NCBI RefSeq assembly: GCF_001649575.2
Contig: NC_051433.1
Coordinates: 12,382,301-12,446,300 of the forward strand
Direction: 5' to 3'
Length of the DNA: 64,000 nt
Source: Kryptolebias marmoratus
Lineage: Eukaryota; Chordata; Actinopteri; Cyprinodontiformes; Rivulidae
Positions 35,752 through 53,256 of the stretch are shown here, piece after piece. The notes below the pieces were generated by a model. The model had not been told where the DNA came from, searched no databases, and worked only from the letters and a program-made list of their open reading frames with translations. Position 1 is the stretch's first letter. Each line of letters begins with the position of its first letter. Both the position numbers and the translations under genes were made by a program.

Positions 35752-35879
35752 NNNNNNNNNNNNNNNNNNNNNNNNNNNNNNNNNNNNNNNNNNNNNNNNN
35801 NNNNNNNNNNNNNNNNNNNNNNNNNNNNNNNNNNNNNNNNNNNNNNNNNNNNNNNNNNNNNNNNNNNNNNNNNNNNNNN
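35706..35879. repeat. (CT)n microsatellite running into a 128-base assembly gap
   Basis: Plus-strand (TC/CT)n from about 35706 to 35751, then N from 35752 to 35879, then a G-run and GA-rich bases. The gap probably exists because the simple repeat could not be assembled. Reading frames here that encode Arg-Glu or Ser-Leu repeats are not genes. A shorter CT tract lies at 35322-35353. Confidence 0.95.
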
Positions 35880-36339
35880 GGGGGGATGAGAGAGAGAGTG
35901 AAAGCGTCTGTAGTTGACAGAAATGAACTGTTGCTGCATAGAGCCTAATGATGTCAAAGATTTGCACCACACCAAGGCCATGCAGGCAATATGTAGTTAT
36001 TCAGGCTGAATAAAATCTGCTGCTGTTTGCTGCAGTTGCTATACAGAGTTGTTGACCAAATATCCAAAATTAAACGTACAACAAATTTACCTTTTGGCCC
36101 GATATGAACTGCATTTTAAATATAAGTGAGTACAGTTAAATTATTAAGTCCCTTTCTCAAGTAGAAACAGTCACGGTGTTTTGCATTAACAATAAATGAA
36201 ATTAATTAATTAATTAATCAATTAAAGAACTGACATTAAAGTAAAAAAAAAAGTGCAGAATAGGCATAGGAAGCAGACAAATGTGAACGCTGAGTACTAA
36301 AAAAACTAAAACCAAGTTGTTCAAGGAAAACGAAGCAAA

Positions 36340-36595
36340 ACACTAGCTAAAAGCTAAAAGTAGCAAAACACTACAAGTATCAAAAGGCTGAATTAAAACC
36401 AAACCAGGAATATATTAGCCAAAATGTAAAAATAGCAAAAGTCTGGCTAAAGACTAAGGCAGCAATATGTTAGCTAAAAGTAGGAAAACACTAGCTAAAA
36501 GCAGCAAAATGTTAACTAAAAGCTAAAAGTAGCAAAAGCTAGCTAAAAATAGTAAAAAATCTATCTAAGGTAAAGTTGCAAAAGGTTAGGAAAAG
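36340..36595. repeat. degenerate minisatellite, unit about 20 bases
   Basis: Imperfect repeats built on GCTAAAAG and TAGCAAAA motifs (for example ACACTAGCTAAAAGCTAAAA, AGTAGCAAAACACTA, GTTAGCTAAAAGTAGG). The units vary in length and sequence, so the array is old. Confidence 0.75.
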
Positions 36596-37599
36596 AATAA
36601 ATAAAGAATAATAGGAAATGTGTTGCGTTATATGCAGACAGATGCTCTCAGGGGTGATGATGTTCATTGAAGACAACTATATCTTAACTATTTCTTGATG
36701 ACTGACAAGCAAATTGTACACAAACAAATAGTTATAAGTTTTAGGGAAGAAGTGTTTTTATATTTTTATTAATATTATTTCAGTTGTTTTCTGTAATCTT
36801 TCATTAACCTTCCCCTGCTGAATTCATGATCCAGCCCTTCATGACAGCCTTTGTGATATGGCCCTGGTTTGCACAGAGGATGAACCCTGCACACTTCACC
36901 TCTTAGATTAAATTGACTTTGACAGCTGGACTGACTGGCTCTTGCTCCAGATGTTCTTCTGCACACAGCCTGCCCTAAAGAATCCTAACAGTATTTATAA
37001 AACTCTGTTTGTACAAGGAAGTGCTTTATATGCTGAGTCAGACACAAGTAAATAATGAAAATAAAACAAAGTAATGAAAATAAAGAGATAAACAAACCAA
37101 TGCAATGTTTAGAGATAAATAAAGATAAAAGCTTAAGTTTATGTGCATTCTCTGCACTTGGTATGTCTTGGAGAAGCAACCTGCAGGGTGAGGTGGTTTG
37201 TTGACAAGCGTCCCTCTTTTCTGAGGGCTCTTTGGATCCATCGGCAAAGTCTCGGGCTAACCCCAGCAACACAAGTCTTTAAACCTTTTTAAACATTAAT
37301 AATTGACTCGTGTTCTTTGCTCCTGCTCTTCTGCATGAAGTGGAGTGTGTACACATTAAATGTTGATGCTCTTCAGGGGACGACAGCACAACCTGAGCCT
37401 GGGTCTGCTGGAGGTTTCCAGTTAAAGGTGTAGAAGGGCGTTCTGAGGGGACTGAATCAAAACAGGGGTTCAGTGCAATTTATTCATTTCTATCATCAGA
37501 CAATTTGATGTGAATTGGGAAATTCATAAGCACTTATATCGTGAATCTGGCTGTTTTAAATGGAGTTGGATCATAGCTGAATAAAGCTAGACTTTTAGA

Positions 37600-37850
37600 A
37601 TTTAAAGCTCAGAGTACGTGTTGTGAATGACTCTCAGCTGCTACAACCTCAAATATTAGCTCCATATTTATAAAACTGACTGAGTTACAACAATTTTTGG
37701 GTTGATCAAAATCAATTAGTTGTGGTGGCCATCTTGATTTGGGTTGGCTTCAAAAGTTAATGAGTTGTAGAGGCACATCCAGTGATTACTGTCTAAGAGT
37801 TTCTTGAAAATCTGTTGAGTGGTTCATGAGATATTTTGCTAACAGACAAA
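37600..37850 (-). repeat. dispersed repeat family A, copy 5 (inverted, truncated)
   Basis: Contains, in reverse-complement order, GACTCTCAGCTGCTACAACC, GGTGGCCATCTTGATTTGGG, TTGTAGAGGCACATCCAGTG and GTTCATGAGATATTTTGCTA followed by ACAGACAAAC. Confidence 0.65.
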
Positions 37851-38756
37851 CATAGACATAAAAAAACTCACTTTATTGCATTTGGTGTTAGGTGGTAAAG
37901 ATTAACATTTGATATTCACTGTAACAATTACTTTGCAATTTATTACATTGCTGACATAAAATCACTCAGCTGCTTGAAAGCACTTTTGGACAAAAATAAT
38001 AAATCCATCAATCCTGTGACATCTTCCCACCATCACATTAACTCTTCGCCCTCTTCGTCTTGAGATGAGGTGTTTTCAGCAGCTCTCAGCTTGTGCTAAC
38101 TTTGCTGTGCCAGATGGCTCAGTATAGCTTTTTAGCTGACTGCACAAGTCCATCTGTGTTGGTTAAATACCCACAATCCTTCACTCTGCACAGACGATGA
38201 GATTGACACAGACTGATACCTCAGAGCAGCAACATCCCAGGCCTTAGCTGTGTGAGTGGGCCTGCCTGCTACTTCTCATTTACCTGGCTGCAAAAATGGA
38301 GAGGCAGAGCAGACAGCTGGATGCTGCCCTCACAAAGCAGACTCCGTGTTTCTGAAACGCAATTAAGGGTTTCTCCTAAATTCACCACTAGTTGCTATTT
38401 TTGACACTTCTCTAAATTCTTTGTGAAGTTACATGAATTTTTCACAGAGCTCATCCAAGATCCGGCCTGTTTTGATTGACTAGAAGTGATGGAGTGTGAT
38501 AGCTCTTTGTCTGAGGCAGAACTAACTAGTTTTTGGGTAAGTGTCATGCAAATGTGCTGCATGAGGATGTCGACAAGTCGGCAAAGAAAATCTTGGAGTG
38601 CCTATGAGCTGTTTCAGGAGCAGTGTCTTCTGTTGGACAGATTAGCTCCCTCTGCTTTATTTTTTTAAATGTACATAGACAGATATATAACCCTCTGAAA
38701 GTGGCAGTTCAGATCTTTTCAATTAGGGTTTTGTGGAAAGCTCATGGACAATTAAC

Positions 38757-38860
38757 ATCTTACCTGTTGTAGATATCTTATTGAACAGCCTCACTTTGGA
38801 GAAACAGTTTATTCTTGATGAACTAACAGCCAGACCAGGAGCTATTTTATAAATATTGAC
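38757..38860. repeat. dispersed repeat family B, fragment
   Basis: CATCTTACCTGTTGTAGATA followed by TTGAACAGCC..CTTTGGAGAAA and GAACTAACAGCCAGACC. These match the outer end of the family B foldback element. Confidence 0.5.
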
Positions 38861-40929
38861 ATCCCTGCCAGTTTTATGGGTTTTTACATCAGATTTTGAA
38901 CAAAATTTTAAACAGAACAATGTTTATGAAAGAAATGAAGAGCTCTCGCTGTATCTCTATAGGGTAAATGTTTGTAAATAAATGTGTAACATTTTCAAAA
39001 ATCAAAAGTCATAGCACCCATCTCCTGAACGAGCTGAAAGATTTCATATATGAACAGCTAACATAGCACAATGTATGCAGAAGAAGTTAGACTGCAAGAA
39101 ATGCCCCCCATGCCCCCCAAAAAGTAAAAATAATCACTCAGTTCAGTTGGAGGGGAAAATGAACAGATTTCAACAGTATAAGAAAAATCATTTGCACTTC
39201 TCTCAACCCCACACAGAGCAGCCATTTTTACTCACACTCATCCTAACTTTATCATCACATTTTCTCTCCAGGTCTCTTTTTTTAGCTGCCTCTGTTTTTA
39301 CAGTAATCCTGACTTTCTGCATGTTAGAATACCTCGAATTACAAATAAAACCGCACAGGAAAAGCCATCAGCACCCAAACAGAATCACTAAAAGGACTCC
39401 AGAAAGATGTTTAAACCTGTTCTGTCGTGTGTTTGTCTTCTGGGTTGACACAGGCGACATGGTGGACCAAAAGTGACGTGCCAGACAGAGCAGCTCAGCT
39501 CAAACATCAGACTGTCTGCAGGATGAGATATTCATGACTTCCCTCCATCACTTCTGCTCATTTTTTAAGCCCCTCTGGCTATTCTTTCTATTTATGGAGC
39601 AGGTTTGTTTCATGCAGGATATTTTCTCACTCTGGCACAGTCTAAGTGAGAGGGTGACACAGAGAAAGGTGTGACTATTTTTTGCAGCGACAGATTTATC
39701 TTGAATTCAGGGCAGTCAGGCCCGCATTTCTTCTTACAGACAACTGCTTTGTCTTTAGCCATCAGCAATCATTTTTTTCTGGCTTTTTTTTTCCAAGATG
39801 TTTGTCAGATCAAAACACACACACACACAAAGGCTCAAAGCTTCTCTGAAGTTAACCAGGAGCTCTTTGAAATATTTAAATGCTGGGCGCGTTTTTAATG
39901 TAAGATTGATGGAATAGGGTCAGTGTCAGCATTGCAGTTATTATGGCTGTCTTAGAGAAGACTTCCCACCCAGCAAAAGAAGGGGGGGTTGGGATTAACT
40001 ATTTCATCAGGAATGTGTTTATATCTAGGAGAACAGACAATTTAGGATGTTTAATGTAAAACTATTGTTTATTTAGCTGCGTGGTACAGGTTGGCTTTCA
40101 GGGGGAAACCTTGTTTCGAAGACAATCTACAAATCCTCTTACATAACACCGTCTTACACACCCACTCCCTGCAATCCGTGGTAAAACATTAAATAAAAAA
40201 TGCTGTTTTAACGGCTTCATGTTGCTTTCTTAACCTTAATCTTGCAGGGAGTTTGAGGTAGAATCCCTGCAGGTCCATAAAAACACTCTGAGTCAGTTCC
40301 TTTATCAGGTTTTCCTCACATAGAGCAGGGCATTTATTCAGGGTTAAACCCACTCAGCTTTGGTTTCAATTTGCACCTTTAAGATGAATTCTTTGAACCT
40401 GAATCTGTTAAGCAGTGTTTGGTGTCGCTGATAGGTAAACCTAATGGGAAGCACCAGATTTATGCTCATCCCCCCCCCGTCAAGAGTTTTTGGCATAGAG
40501 TGGAGAGATGATGCCAGAAAAAGATTCATTAATAATGAATGCAGCGAGATGCTGGAGCCTCAACCCTCTCACATGACGAAAAATCACCATCGGTTGTGTT
40601 AGGCCAGCAAAGATCTTCCCAGCATTTGCAGAATGCAGTTTTTTCTTCCAAGCATGAACTCAACAGCTGAGGAGCTGCAGGACGATCGCCTCATTGTGCA
40701 CGCAGGAGGAAGCATTCATCAACTGTAATCTGCAGTGAGAGGAAAAGAAAGATCTGATACCGTGAGAAAGACAGAAGAGGACATCACTGCAGCTTGATCC
40801 TTTTTTTTTCTCACTCAGTGCAGCTAAATACTGCCTTCTGCTGGTGGGAAAAAAGTCCCAAACCATCTTTAAAGAACCACTGCAACGGACAAACTGAAAC
40901 TTCATCCTCAAAAAGGATACAGCCTCAAA

Positions 40930-41500
40930 GATGAGTAAGTAAATTTTATTCATATGGCACATTTCAAGATTAAAAAAATAACAAGGTGACTTGCATCAAA
41001 AACATAAAAGACATAAAGATTAAATAAATCAAGGTAAAAAAAAAAAAAAGAAATCATAAGATAGGGTAAAATACAATCAAATAAAAGCAGATTAAATAGT
41101 GTTACCCAAATGCCAGCCTAAAAAGAAAAGAGCCATTTCTTAAATAAATCCACAGAGTCCACGGGATGCAAAAAGCTCTGTCACTTTGCATTTTTAAACC
41201 TAATTTATGGCCAGATACCAGTCCTTAATCAGTCAACCTCAGAGTTGTGGTGGTGGCACGTGGCTCTAAAAGTTCAGAAATGTATAAAGGGGCGTCACAA
41301 AGTCTTAACAGTCCAGATCAGAACCTCGAATCGAGTTCTGTATCCAGCAGGAGGCAGAGAGATCAGCAAAGGTGTAACATGAGAGCACTCGTCAAAAGTT
41401 TAGCTGCTGCGTTTTGCTCAAACTGCAGACAATCCAGAGAGGTTTTGCTGTGGCAAGTAAAGATAGAATGTAAGATGACATTAAAGTATCCTAAATAAGT
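40930..41500 (+). repeat. diverged copy of a common teleost dispersed repeat
   Basis: Landmarks in order: TAAATTTTATTCATATGGCA, CACATTTCAAGAT, TAAATCCACAGAGTCCACGG, TCGAATCGAGTTCTGTATCC and TTAGCTGCTGCGTTTTG. They match a repeat I recall from many fish genomes ('TTTTATTTATATAGCACCTTTCAAG ... GCAGCTGCGTTTTGGA'). Family name not assigned. No open reading frame. Confidence 0.55.
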
Positions 41501-42999
41501 CCTAGATAAAGCTTGAAATATGCTCGGAAACTAAGCAAAAATGCAGAAACAGTGTTTGAACATTTAAGTGCTTTTCTTTGGACCATAGTAGAACACATTA
41601 ATTGAGAAACTATCATCTTTAAATAATCTCCTGATAAATAAAACTTTAGGATTAAAACTGAGTGTACTTACAGATTAATCTGGATGCTTTATTTAAAATA
41701 AAAAGAATATTATGAAAGAAAGTAAGAGAAGCAGCTTAAACAAGAGTAAGATTAATCATCATTAATTCAACTGTAAACTTTTTGATGCATTTCTGTAACA
41801 GCTGTATCACAGAGACAAATGTTATTCTGCCTAAAAATCCTCAGATTTAATCTGAGGAAAACAGCTGGAAGTTGTAATGTGTCTTTCACTTGATAAGTTT
41901 TACATGTTAATTGTTTTACAATTGAGAATTAAAAGAAGAGGAACAAACTAATTTTATTTTTGGAAAACTCCAGAGGGGGGATTTTTATGTCTCTCCTCAT
42001 CAGGGCTGCCACATTAGTTTAATGTCTCTGTCAGCCTGCAGCTTCAATAAAATGGATATTAAAAGACTCCTCATGTCATCTGCCTTTACTTTCCCGCACC
42101 GGGTGTCTGTCATTTTTCACAAGTGAGTTTGAACCCATTAAATTTGACGTGTTCATGCCTCTCAGATCCTTCTGCTTCGTACCGGAGCGAGCCAGCAGTC
42201 CACTCACGACTTCTTGATTTTTTTTTTTTTTCCACAGCCGGCTGCCAGCAAAGTGTGATCTTTCCCTTCATTATTAACCCCAAAATTACATATGAAGGAA
42301 TTAAAGAATCAAAATTTGAGCTTTAATCAGACTTCTGTTGGTTTTAAACCAAACTGTGTTTCTGCACTTAAGATGTAATAGGCTCACTAATTTTTGCATA
42401 TATAAACCAATAATTTATCAAATGTTCTATGATAAAATTGATTTAGTTTGCAGTTTTTGTAAAATTAACCCTATCAGCTTGAATTTAAGCCACATGTAGT
42501 TAATAAGGCTAATGTAAATACGTCAAGGTCATATTTTTTTATTTATTTTTTTGTCATTTTTTGTATATTTTTGCAACAAACATGTTGGTTTTAAATTATT
42601 TAGCATCCATTACCTCTCTCTACCACATATTCCTTTATTACCTGAGGAATAACTTACATGATGTTACATGAGTTTATCAAGACAAGCTGGAAACCAGGAC
42701 CAAATCATGATGCTATCGCCACCACACTGAGAAGAAATTACCTTAAAATTACCTGCAATTTAGAGCTGAAATAGTTGCTACTTTGTTGAATTTATGACCT
42801 CAGGAGAATACACACCTGTAGCTTTACCAGCGTTTGACCAGATGAGTTCTTCCTGCTGTTTAGAAACTTTTTTTATAACCTGATGAATAAAAACATCCTT
42901 TAATCTGAGAGGTTTCCACAGAAAATAAATAAAACAAGACATTTAGTCTCAGTTGACTGGCATCACATTAGTTAAAAATCAAAAAGTTGTATGCAAAGA

Positions 43000-43300
43000 T
43001 GCAATCAGAGTGAGTTGTGAATGCCTCTGAGCTACTACCACATCAAGCTTTTGCTCAATATCTGTAAAACTGGATAAGTTGAAGCCATTGCTGTGCTGGC
43101 AGCCATCTTGAATTGGAATGACTCCAACGGTTAATCAGTGGTAGATATACATCCACTGAGTACTTTCTAAAAGTTTAATTAATAAATGAGATATTTTGGT
43201 AGCAAACAAGGGTGCCATCAACATTTTAGGGGAAGACTTTGCACAAGGTTGAGGATGACTCTCAGGTACTACCACAATACATTTTACTACAATACCTTCA
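43000..43300 (-). repeat. dispersed repeat family A, copy 6 (inverted)
   Basis: GAATGCCTCTGAGCTACTAC, GGCAGCCATCTTGAATTGGA, GGTTAATCAGTGGTAGATAT and GAGATATTTTGGTAGCAAAC appear in reverse-complement family order. A second partial unit follows (GGATGACTCTCAGGTACTAC at about 43250). Confidence 0.65.
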
Positions 43301-44558
43301 AAGTTTACTGAAATATAGCCATTTTTTTAAACTAGCCGAAGACTGAGCATTTTTTAATTTTAGTTAAATATCTTCAGTTTGAAAAGGAAGTGCTAGATAT
43401 TTGTGTTGATGGTGATAAATGTGTATATTATCTATTTAAAACTCTTTTAAAAATCTGTTTAAAACTAAAACAAAAATGAATTTTGCTGTAAAAATAGAAA
43501 TGAAACCTAAAGTCTCAAGAAAATGATGCTTGCAAAGCCCCATCCTCCATCTCCTGACTCTGTTCTGTTGTACTGAAAAACATTAATCAAAAAAAGCATA
43601 AATTAGATCAGTGAACATTAAAGAACAGTTTGCTGACACACATACACTTTATCCTGAGGCAATAACTGCAATATCAACAGATTCAAGTTCAGAACAATTA
43701 TTAAATAATTTAATTACATGAATCTGTAATTCAGAATTTTCACCAAGAGAGGTCAGCAAGAGACTTTTCTTTTACATAATGCAAATGGATTCTTTGTCAG
43801 TGAGTCATTTTTCCTTTAAAGTGGTATGTTATTTCATCAGAGACTTTACTGAGGAAGAGAAAAGTTATCGTTAAATGTTAAAGATCAGATCTTTTGTCTG
43901 ATATTGTCTTTTTTCAAACAAACTGGTATGCTGATTTTGAGACATTTTTGTTAAAACAAAGTATGTTTCAGTTGGGTTTCAGTAATATTGTATGTTAATA
44001 TTGTATAATATTGAATTGAAAATTGTAAAACCGCTCAGTAGTTTTAATTTTATTAGAATTTACAGGGAACAAGTTTAAAATATGACAAAGTAACCTTCCT
44101 TACATCGCCCATCATCACATGCACAAAATTATTTATAATTGCACTAAATCTTTGTATCTGTGCACAGCCCAGCCTCCAGATTTAGTTCAAACATCAGACA
44201 AATAATTAATATGATGTCCCAGATCTTGCATTTGTTGCGTGTTTGTGGCCCCACTTCCAGAACAGGTTGTTTTTGGATCAGAGCCGAAAGAGAACAGTAA
44301 ATTTTCCCAGCAAGGCGCAAACTTTGAAGCCACACACAGGGATCTGGTTTCTGTACGGGCAGGTTATGTGGCCGAATGTGGATTAATAGAAAATCTCAGA
44401 CCCCTCCTCGGGGATGACACCTCCTGTCAGCTCCCCCACCCACCCCAGCCCCCTCTGCTGGAAGAGCTGCTCTGGTTCCTCCTGTCTGCATCAGTCACAT
44501 CTCCTCCTGATGAGTACAGCTGCCGGCGCTGTGTGGAGTTGGGCTCTTTGATCTTTAA

Positions 44559-48693
<4,135 letters not shown>

Positions 48694-48778
48694 TAAGTAT
48701 AAATTTGTTGAATGTCGATGTGAGATTTTCACATGAAAAATTTATGAAGCACATTTTAAAATGACTGCATCAAATACC

Positions 48779-48796
48779 AATAAAGATAGAAATAAA
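48779..48796 (+). terminator. synpr polyadenylation signals
   Basis: Two AATAAA hexamers at 48779-48784 and 48791-48796, about 90-100 bases after the stop codon. Usage is inferred; longer 3' UTRs are possible. Confidence 0.5.
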
Positions 48797-51124
48797 GATC
48801 TTAAACATTCACTCAGATTTAAACACGATAAGATGAAATAAAATGATAGGAATGGAAAGATGAGGGAAGTTACGATGCTTAATTAGTGAGATAAATGTTA
48901 CTGATATCTGAGCACAAGGTAAATTGAAAAAAATAAAATGCTTAAATGATTCAAGATAGCCACTAGAAGGACATATTTTGTCCTTTTCAATTACATTATG
49001 AGTTAAGAAAACCTGAAGACATCACTTCCCACTATCTGGGAAGTTAGCTACGCTATTAGCTAGGGGCTAATGAGGATTTGCTATCATTCAAAATGTGTCA
49101 TTCATAAAAAGAGCAGAGATAACTATATTTATAAAAGAATTTACATTACTGAAACCCTAGTTATGAATACAGAGCTTCAAGTGTGGCAATGATTTCATTT
49201 AGATAATTAGATAAAAGGCAACAATAAACATTTAGGCTAATTAGCCATAATTAACTAGCTACTTTCTGTAACTATAAAGTTTATCACAGCTTTATTTTGA
49301 AATGTTTAAGCTTCTTTTGGGTTGTTTGTTTGTTTTTTAATATTATTATTATTTAAATATTTAAAGTGTAAATAATAATTTATCTCATTGTTATAGCATG
49401 ATGTTTGAATCTGTTAATATTGTAAAATTAGAAAATTCAGTAGGCTACAGTCTCGATTTATCTTTTTAGGATTGTATTATATCATTTTTGGTTCATTTGA
49501 AAACCATATCTAATAAGTGTGTTTATTTCTGTTCATAAATATTTAATATTTGTGTAATTTATACACTTTTTCATCGTGGTGTTCTAACTATTGTAGTCCT
49601 CGGGTGTCTTTATTTGGATATTTTAAATTAATATTACTTTTATTCGTAATGATCATTAAAATGCATGTTGTTTAAGTTAAATTTTAAATATTTTTTATTA
49701 TAGCTGATTGTTTGCTCAATTATTTTGTGAATTACTCTTTCACTGCATTGAGTGTTGAACTTTAAAGTATTTAAAGAGACCCTCTTTTACATTAACATTA
49801 GGACATGTGCATTTTTGTTAGTAAAGAGACTGTAGTTATTTGTTAATTTTAAGAACTAGATGTGGCTTGTTGTTTCTGCTCTGTTTGAGTTTTGCACATT
49901 TGTTCAGTGATGCTTTGATTTTCCTTAACCAAGATCCAAGAGAATCTGTCATGCATTTAGTTTTTTTTCTTCAGTAATTATGTGGTTACAGATTTAAACA
50001 CAACAGCCTATATAATGTAAAAGTATTTTTGAAAAGTAATGTGTGAAATTTGAGCGCTACGGTGTATGTTGAAGCATGTTTCACACTGTTGGGATTATTT
50101 CAACTGTGAGGCCAAGGGGATAATCCCTCATTGTGTCTATTTTATCCAGGTTAAGACTGTTAAAATAATACTGACTAATGCCTAAAACCTCTTACCACTG
50201 TGACTGTCATACAACATGAAATCCAACAACAGTAAATTAGTAAATTAGTTCTTGTGTTAATTGGACAGCTGAGTATCAAATTTAATAAATAAAACAAAGC
50301 ACTGATAAAAAAAAAATCAGCAATTCATGATGAGATAATTATGTTATCTTTGTTTTAGTTATTCATTATTGCTCAAATACAGCAGGTTCCAGGCAACACA
50401 GACAAACTATATAATGGCTAAATAAAAACTGTGCATGACTCTCAGTGTTAATGTTGTCAACAGACCCTCAGTTCACCAGTTTTCTAAAGGGACGGTTCGA
50501 GTTTCAGTAGTTTGGCTTAGGTCTCTCTGTGAACACAGTTAAGTGAGTAGATGATGTACTTTTCTTCCAAAGTCATTAAATTAAAGATGATTAATTCTCT
50601 CCTGGTCAGATTCACGTGAGACTTTATTTATTTTATTTATTCATTTTAAAAGTTTGCTACTTTCAATGTGTGCTCAGAAAGTCAACAAAAACATACCAAA
50701 CTAGGTCCAGGCCCAGTGAAGTCAAACTGACAGATAAACTTTCAGTCCGATCCCCGGAAGGGTTTGTTTCAGTGTAGGCTATCTCTACTTGCTTTTCACA
50801 CATTTGGTCTTTTTTTTTTCTTTTGGAAAACCTTCTGGTAAAAAAAACAACTTATGGTTGTAAATAGAAAGCTCTGAAGACAAAGCCTGATTGCTAATCA
50901 AAGTTGATGTGCCAGACACTTTTAAAACTATTGTCACTTTCTCAACTCTGTCTGATCCGTCTGCAGCCATGAGCTCCTTAAAACAGGCAATCAACCAAGG
51001 GTAGCATGCTGTAGCTGCAATATGCAAAGCTATGGTTTAAGATTAAAAAGAGCGTGCCTTTTACAACAGGACATAGATCCTTCATAATATCTGATTTCCA
51101 GTCACTTACGTTGTAGATTCAAAC

Positions 51125-51465
51125 ATCCATCTTCTACACCCACTTGTTCCTGTTTAAGGTTACATGGAGTTGCTGCCTGTCTCCAGTGGTCATTAAGCAA
51201 GACACAAGGTACACTCTGGATAGGTCACCAGTCCATCACAGGATAAATAGAGACAAATGAGACAAAAGAAACCATTTGTTCTTTCAATTACCAAAGGGGA
51301 ATTTACAGTCACCAATTAACCTAACATGGATGTTTTTGCTCTGTGAGAGAAAACCAGTGTATGCTCGGGGAGATCATGCAAACTTCACATTAAAAAGGTC
51401 CCAGCCGGAATACAAACAGTGCTGACCACAGCACTGCCATGTAGCCATTACACTGTCCCAGATTT
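51125..51465 (-). repeat. diverged tRNA-derived SINE, minus orientation
   Basis: Reading from the right on the minus strand: a tRNA-like head near 51410-51465, then a GTTTGCATGATCTCCCCGAG-type segment, then GTTAGGTTAATTGGTGACTG, then a GACTGGTGACCTATCCAGAG-type tail. Same family as the copies at 60700 and 61868. Confidence 0.65.
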
Positions 51466-53059
51466 TAAAAGACCAAAAGATTCAAAACAAAAAAAAAATG
51501 CTTTGCTGGCTGTAAAAGGTGTAAAAAGGTTATTACTTTACAATAAGTACTATTAATTGTGCAGACTGTTTATTTTTATTTGACTGGCTGATTTTGACAC
51601 TGTAAAAATTGTAAAAGTTTTACCAAAAAGTAGCATCTTTGTGTCTTTTAGAAACAGGGTTTCTAAGACTCCCTGAGCACTTCACATCATCAGGCATTTT
51701 CAGGAGGAGTGCCCAAACCCTGACAACCTTGACTTTTAATATGGCATTAAAAGCAACAAGCAGTAAAGATAAAACATGTCTTACTGATGTTAGACTTTGA
51801 CTTTTTTTTTATGTTGTTGCTATATACAGCAAAGCATCAAGCTGACCTGCACTAGAAACATTAGTGATGGTCATAATTTGAATACATTATTGCATTATTT
51901 TCTTGCTTGAAACATGCAGAAACAAGAACATTATCTCAACTTATTTTCCACTCTGTTGGTTTTGAGAAAACAGAAAATACGAATGAATAAGCAAACACAA
52001 ATTGAAACGGACACAAAAATATTCTAAAAGCACGTGTTTGAATGTAGATCCTAATCAACCATGGAAATATCACAAACCGAAACTGTGGCTTTTGTTACAA
52101 CTGTAGTAGAAAAAAAAAATAGGAAAGTTAACATAGAAAATCTCCTCCATTACAGAGGCTGTAGCTGCTGCCTCACAGCAAACAGTTTGCCTGGAAATTC
52201 ACTCAGTGCATCCCAGAGTTTGTTATTACGGTCTCTGCATGCAGCCTCCTATCTGATCTGAGCAATTAGAACAAAGAGAGGCGACACTCGCCCCTGCCGG
52301 CCCCCTGACAGAGAGACTAAGCACATGCAGGTGTTCAGAACACTGTCTTTGAAGAAAATTACAGAGCATGGACCCACAGCATGACAATTAGGGTCAGGTT
52401 ATCAGCTGGAAATAAAGGGATCCATCATTATATAGATGGCCCAATGGGTAAGGAGGAAGTGTATATTTAAAAGTAATTAAACCCTTTTGCGCCTGTGACA
52501 TGATGGTGTGTAAGACTTGTGGATTGTCTCTGCAGAACATGACTTTTACTTGGAAATGGAGCACGATGCTCTACTACAGTGGTGCAGGGGGATAGGTTTT
52601 CAGTTTTTGTGATGACCTGCAGGTGGAGTTATCTGCTCGTTAACTGAACTCTGTCCAATAGATATTCACTGCTAAGGTTTTTTTTCATATATATTTATCT
52701 TTTGATTGATTAGGCTTTAAATCACATGTAATGTTTCTTTTTTTCATGCTTATGCTATCATACATACACTTTTTAAAATCCCACACTGAAATCAGTGCAC
52801 TGTATTCATTCCAGCAGGGGCTGCACATTTTGAAGCTGACCTCAAGGAGAGCTTGCTTTTCTTAGCAGATGAATGATTAGTGGAGATAAAAGAGGTCATC
52901 AAGGAATTTCATAACATTTTCTCAGAAAACTTTAAATGCATAACTGACACCAATGAGTCCATCACAGTGTCCACATGACGTTTTTGAGATTGGGGATTTT
53001 TTTTTTTAATAGCTGCAATTCATTAGTCCTGGTTCTGTTTGGTCTACCTGTTGGCTCAT

Positions 53060-53150
53060 CAGTATTGTCAGAGTTAACCTCTTTTTCTCCAAACTGATAT
53101 AAAGGGCTAATCCACAACAGGTAAGCTGTTGATTATTCAGAAACTTTCCA
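53060..53150. repeat. dispersed repeat family B, fragment (minus orientation)
   Basis: The minus strand reads CAACAGCTTACCTGTTGTGG and later TCAGTTTGGAGAAAAAGAGG, matching the outer end of the family B foldback repeat. Confidence 0.45.
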
Positions 53151-53250
53151 CAGAACAGATTTCAACAGATCTGACATTTAATTCTGTGAACTTTAGGTGA
53201 TCTAAAAAAACAGGAGGTAATGAACACACAACTGTCTTTTCATGCATGCA

Positions 53251-53256
53251 TTTATT
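53251..53256 (-). terminator. RH2 opsin polyadenylation signal candidate
   Basis: Minus-strand AATAAA about 450 bases after the stop. It lies in a short block (CTTTTCATGCATGCATTTA on the plus strand) that is shared with the 3' flank of the second RH2 gene at 62390-62408. Confidence 0.45.

Larger units (their letters stand above)
34922..44558. other. head-to-head intergenic spacer between cadps and synpr
   Basis: 9.6 kb with no supported gene. Includes the cadps CpG-rich promoter and RE1 site, a CT repeat with an assembly gap (35706-35879), a degenerate minisatellite (36340-36595), family A copies (37600-37850, 43000-43300), a family B fragment (38757-38860), a dispersed teleost repeat (40930-41500) and the region just upstream of synpr. 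No recognisable coding exon on either strand. Confidence 0.75.

Noticed and set aside
35290..35981. Frames encoding Arg-Glu or Ser-Leu repeats through the N gap
   Set aside because: Products of CT/GA simple repeat and undetermined bases, not genes.
39075..39476. 133-codon plus-strand frame
   Set aside because: Composition is intergenic, no conserved motif, no neighbouring exon evidence.
44525..44545. RE1-like GGCGCTGT upstream of synpr
   Set aside because: Only the left half of the motif is present.
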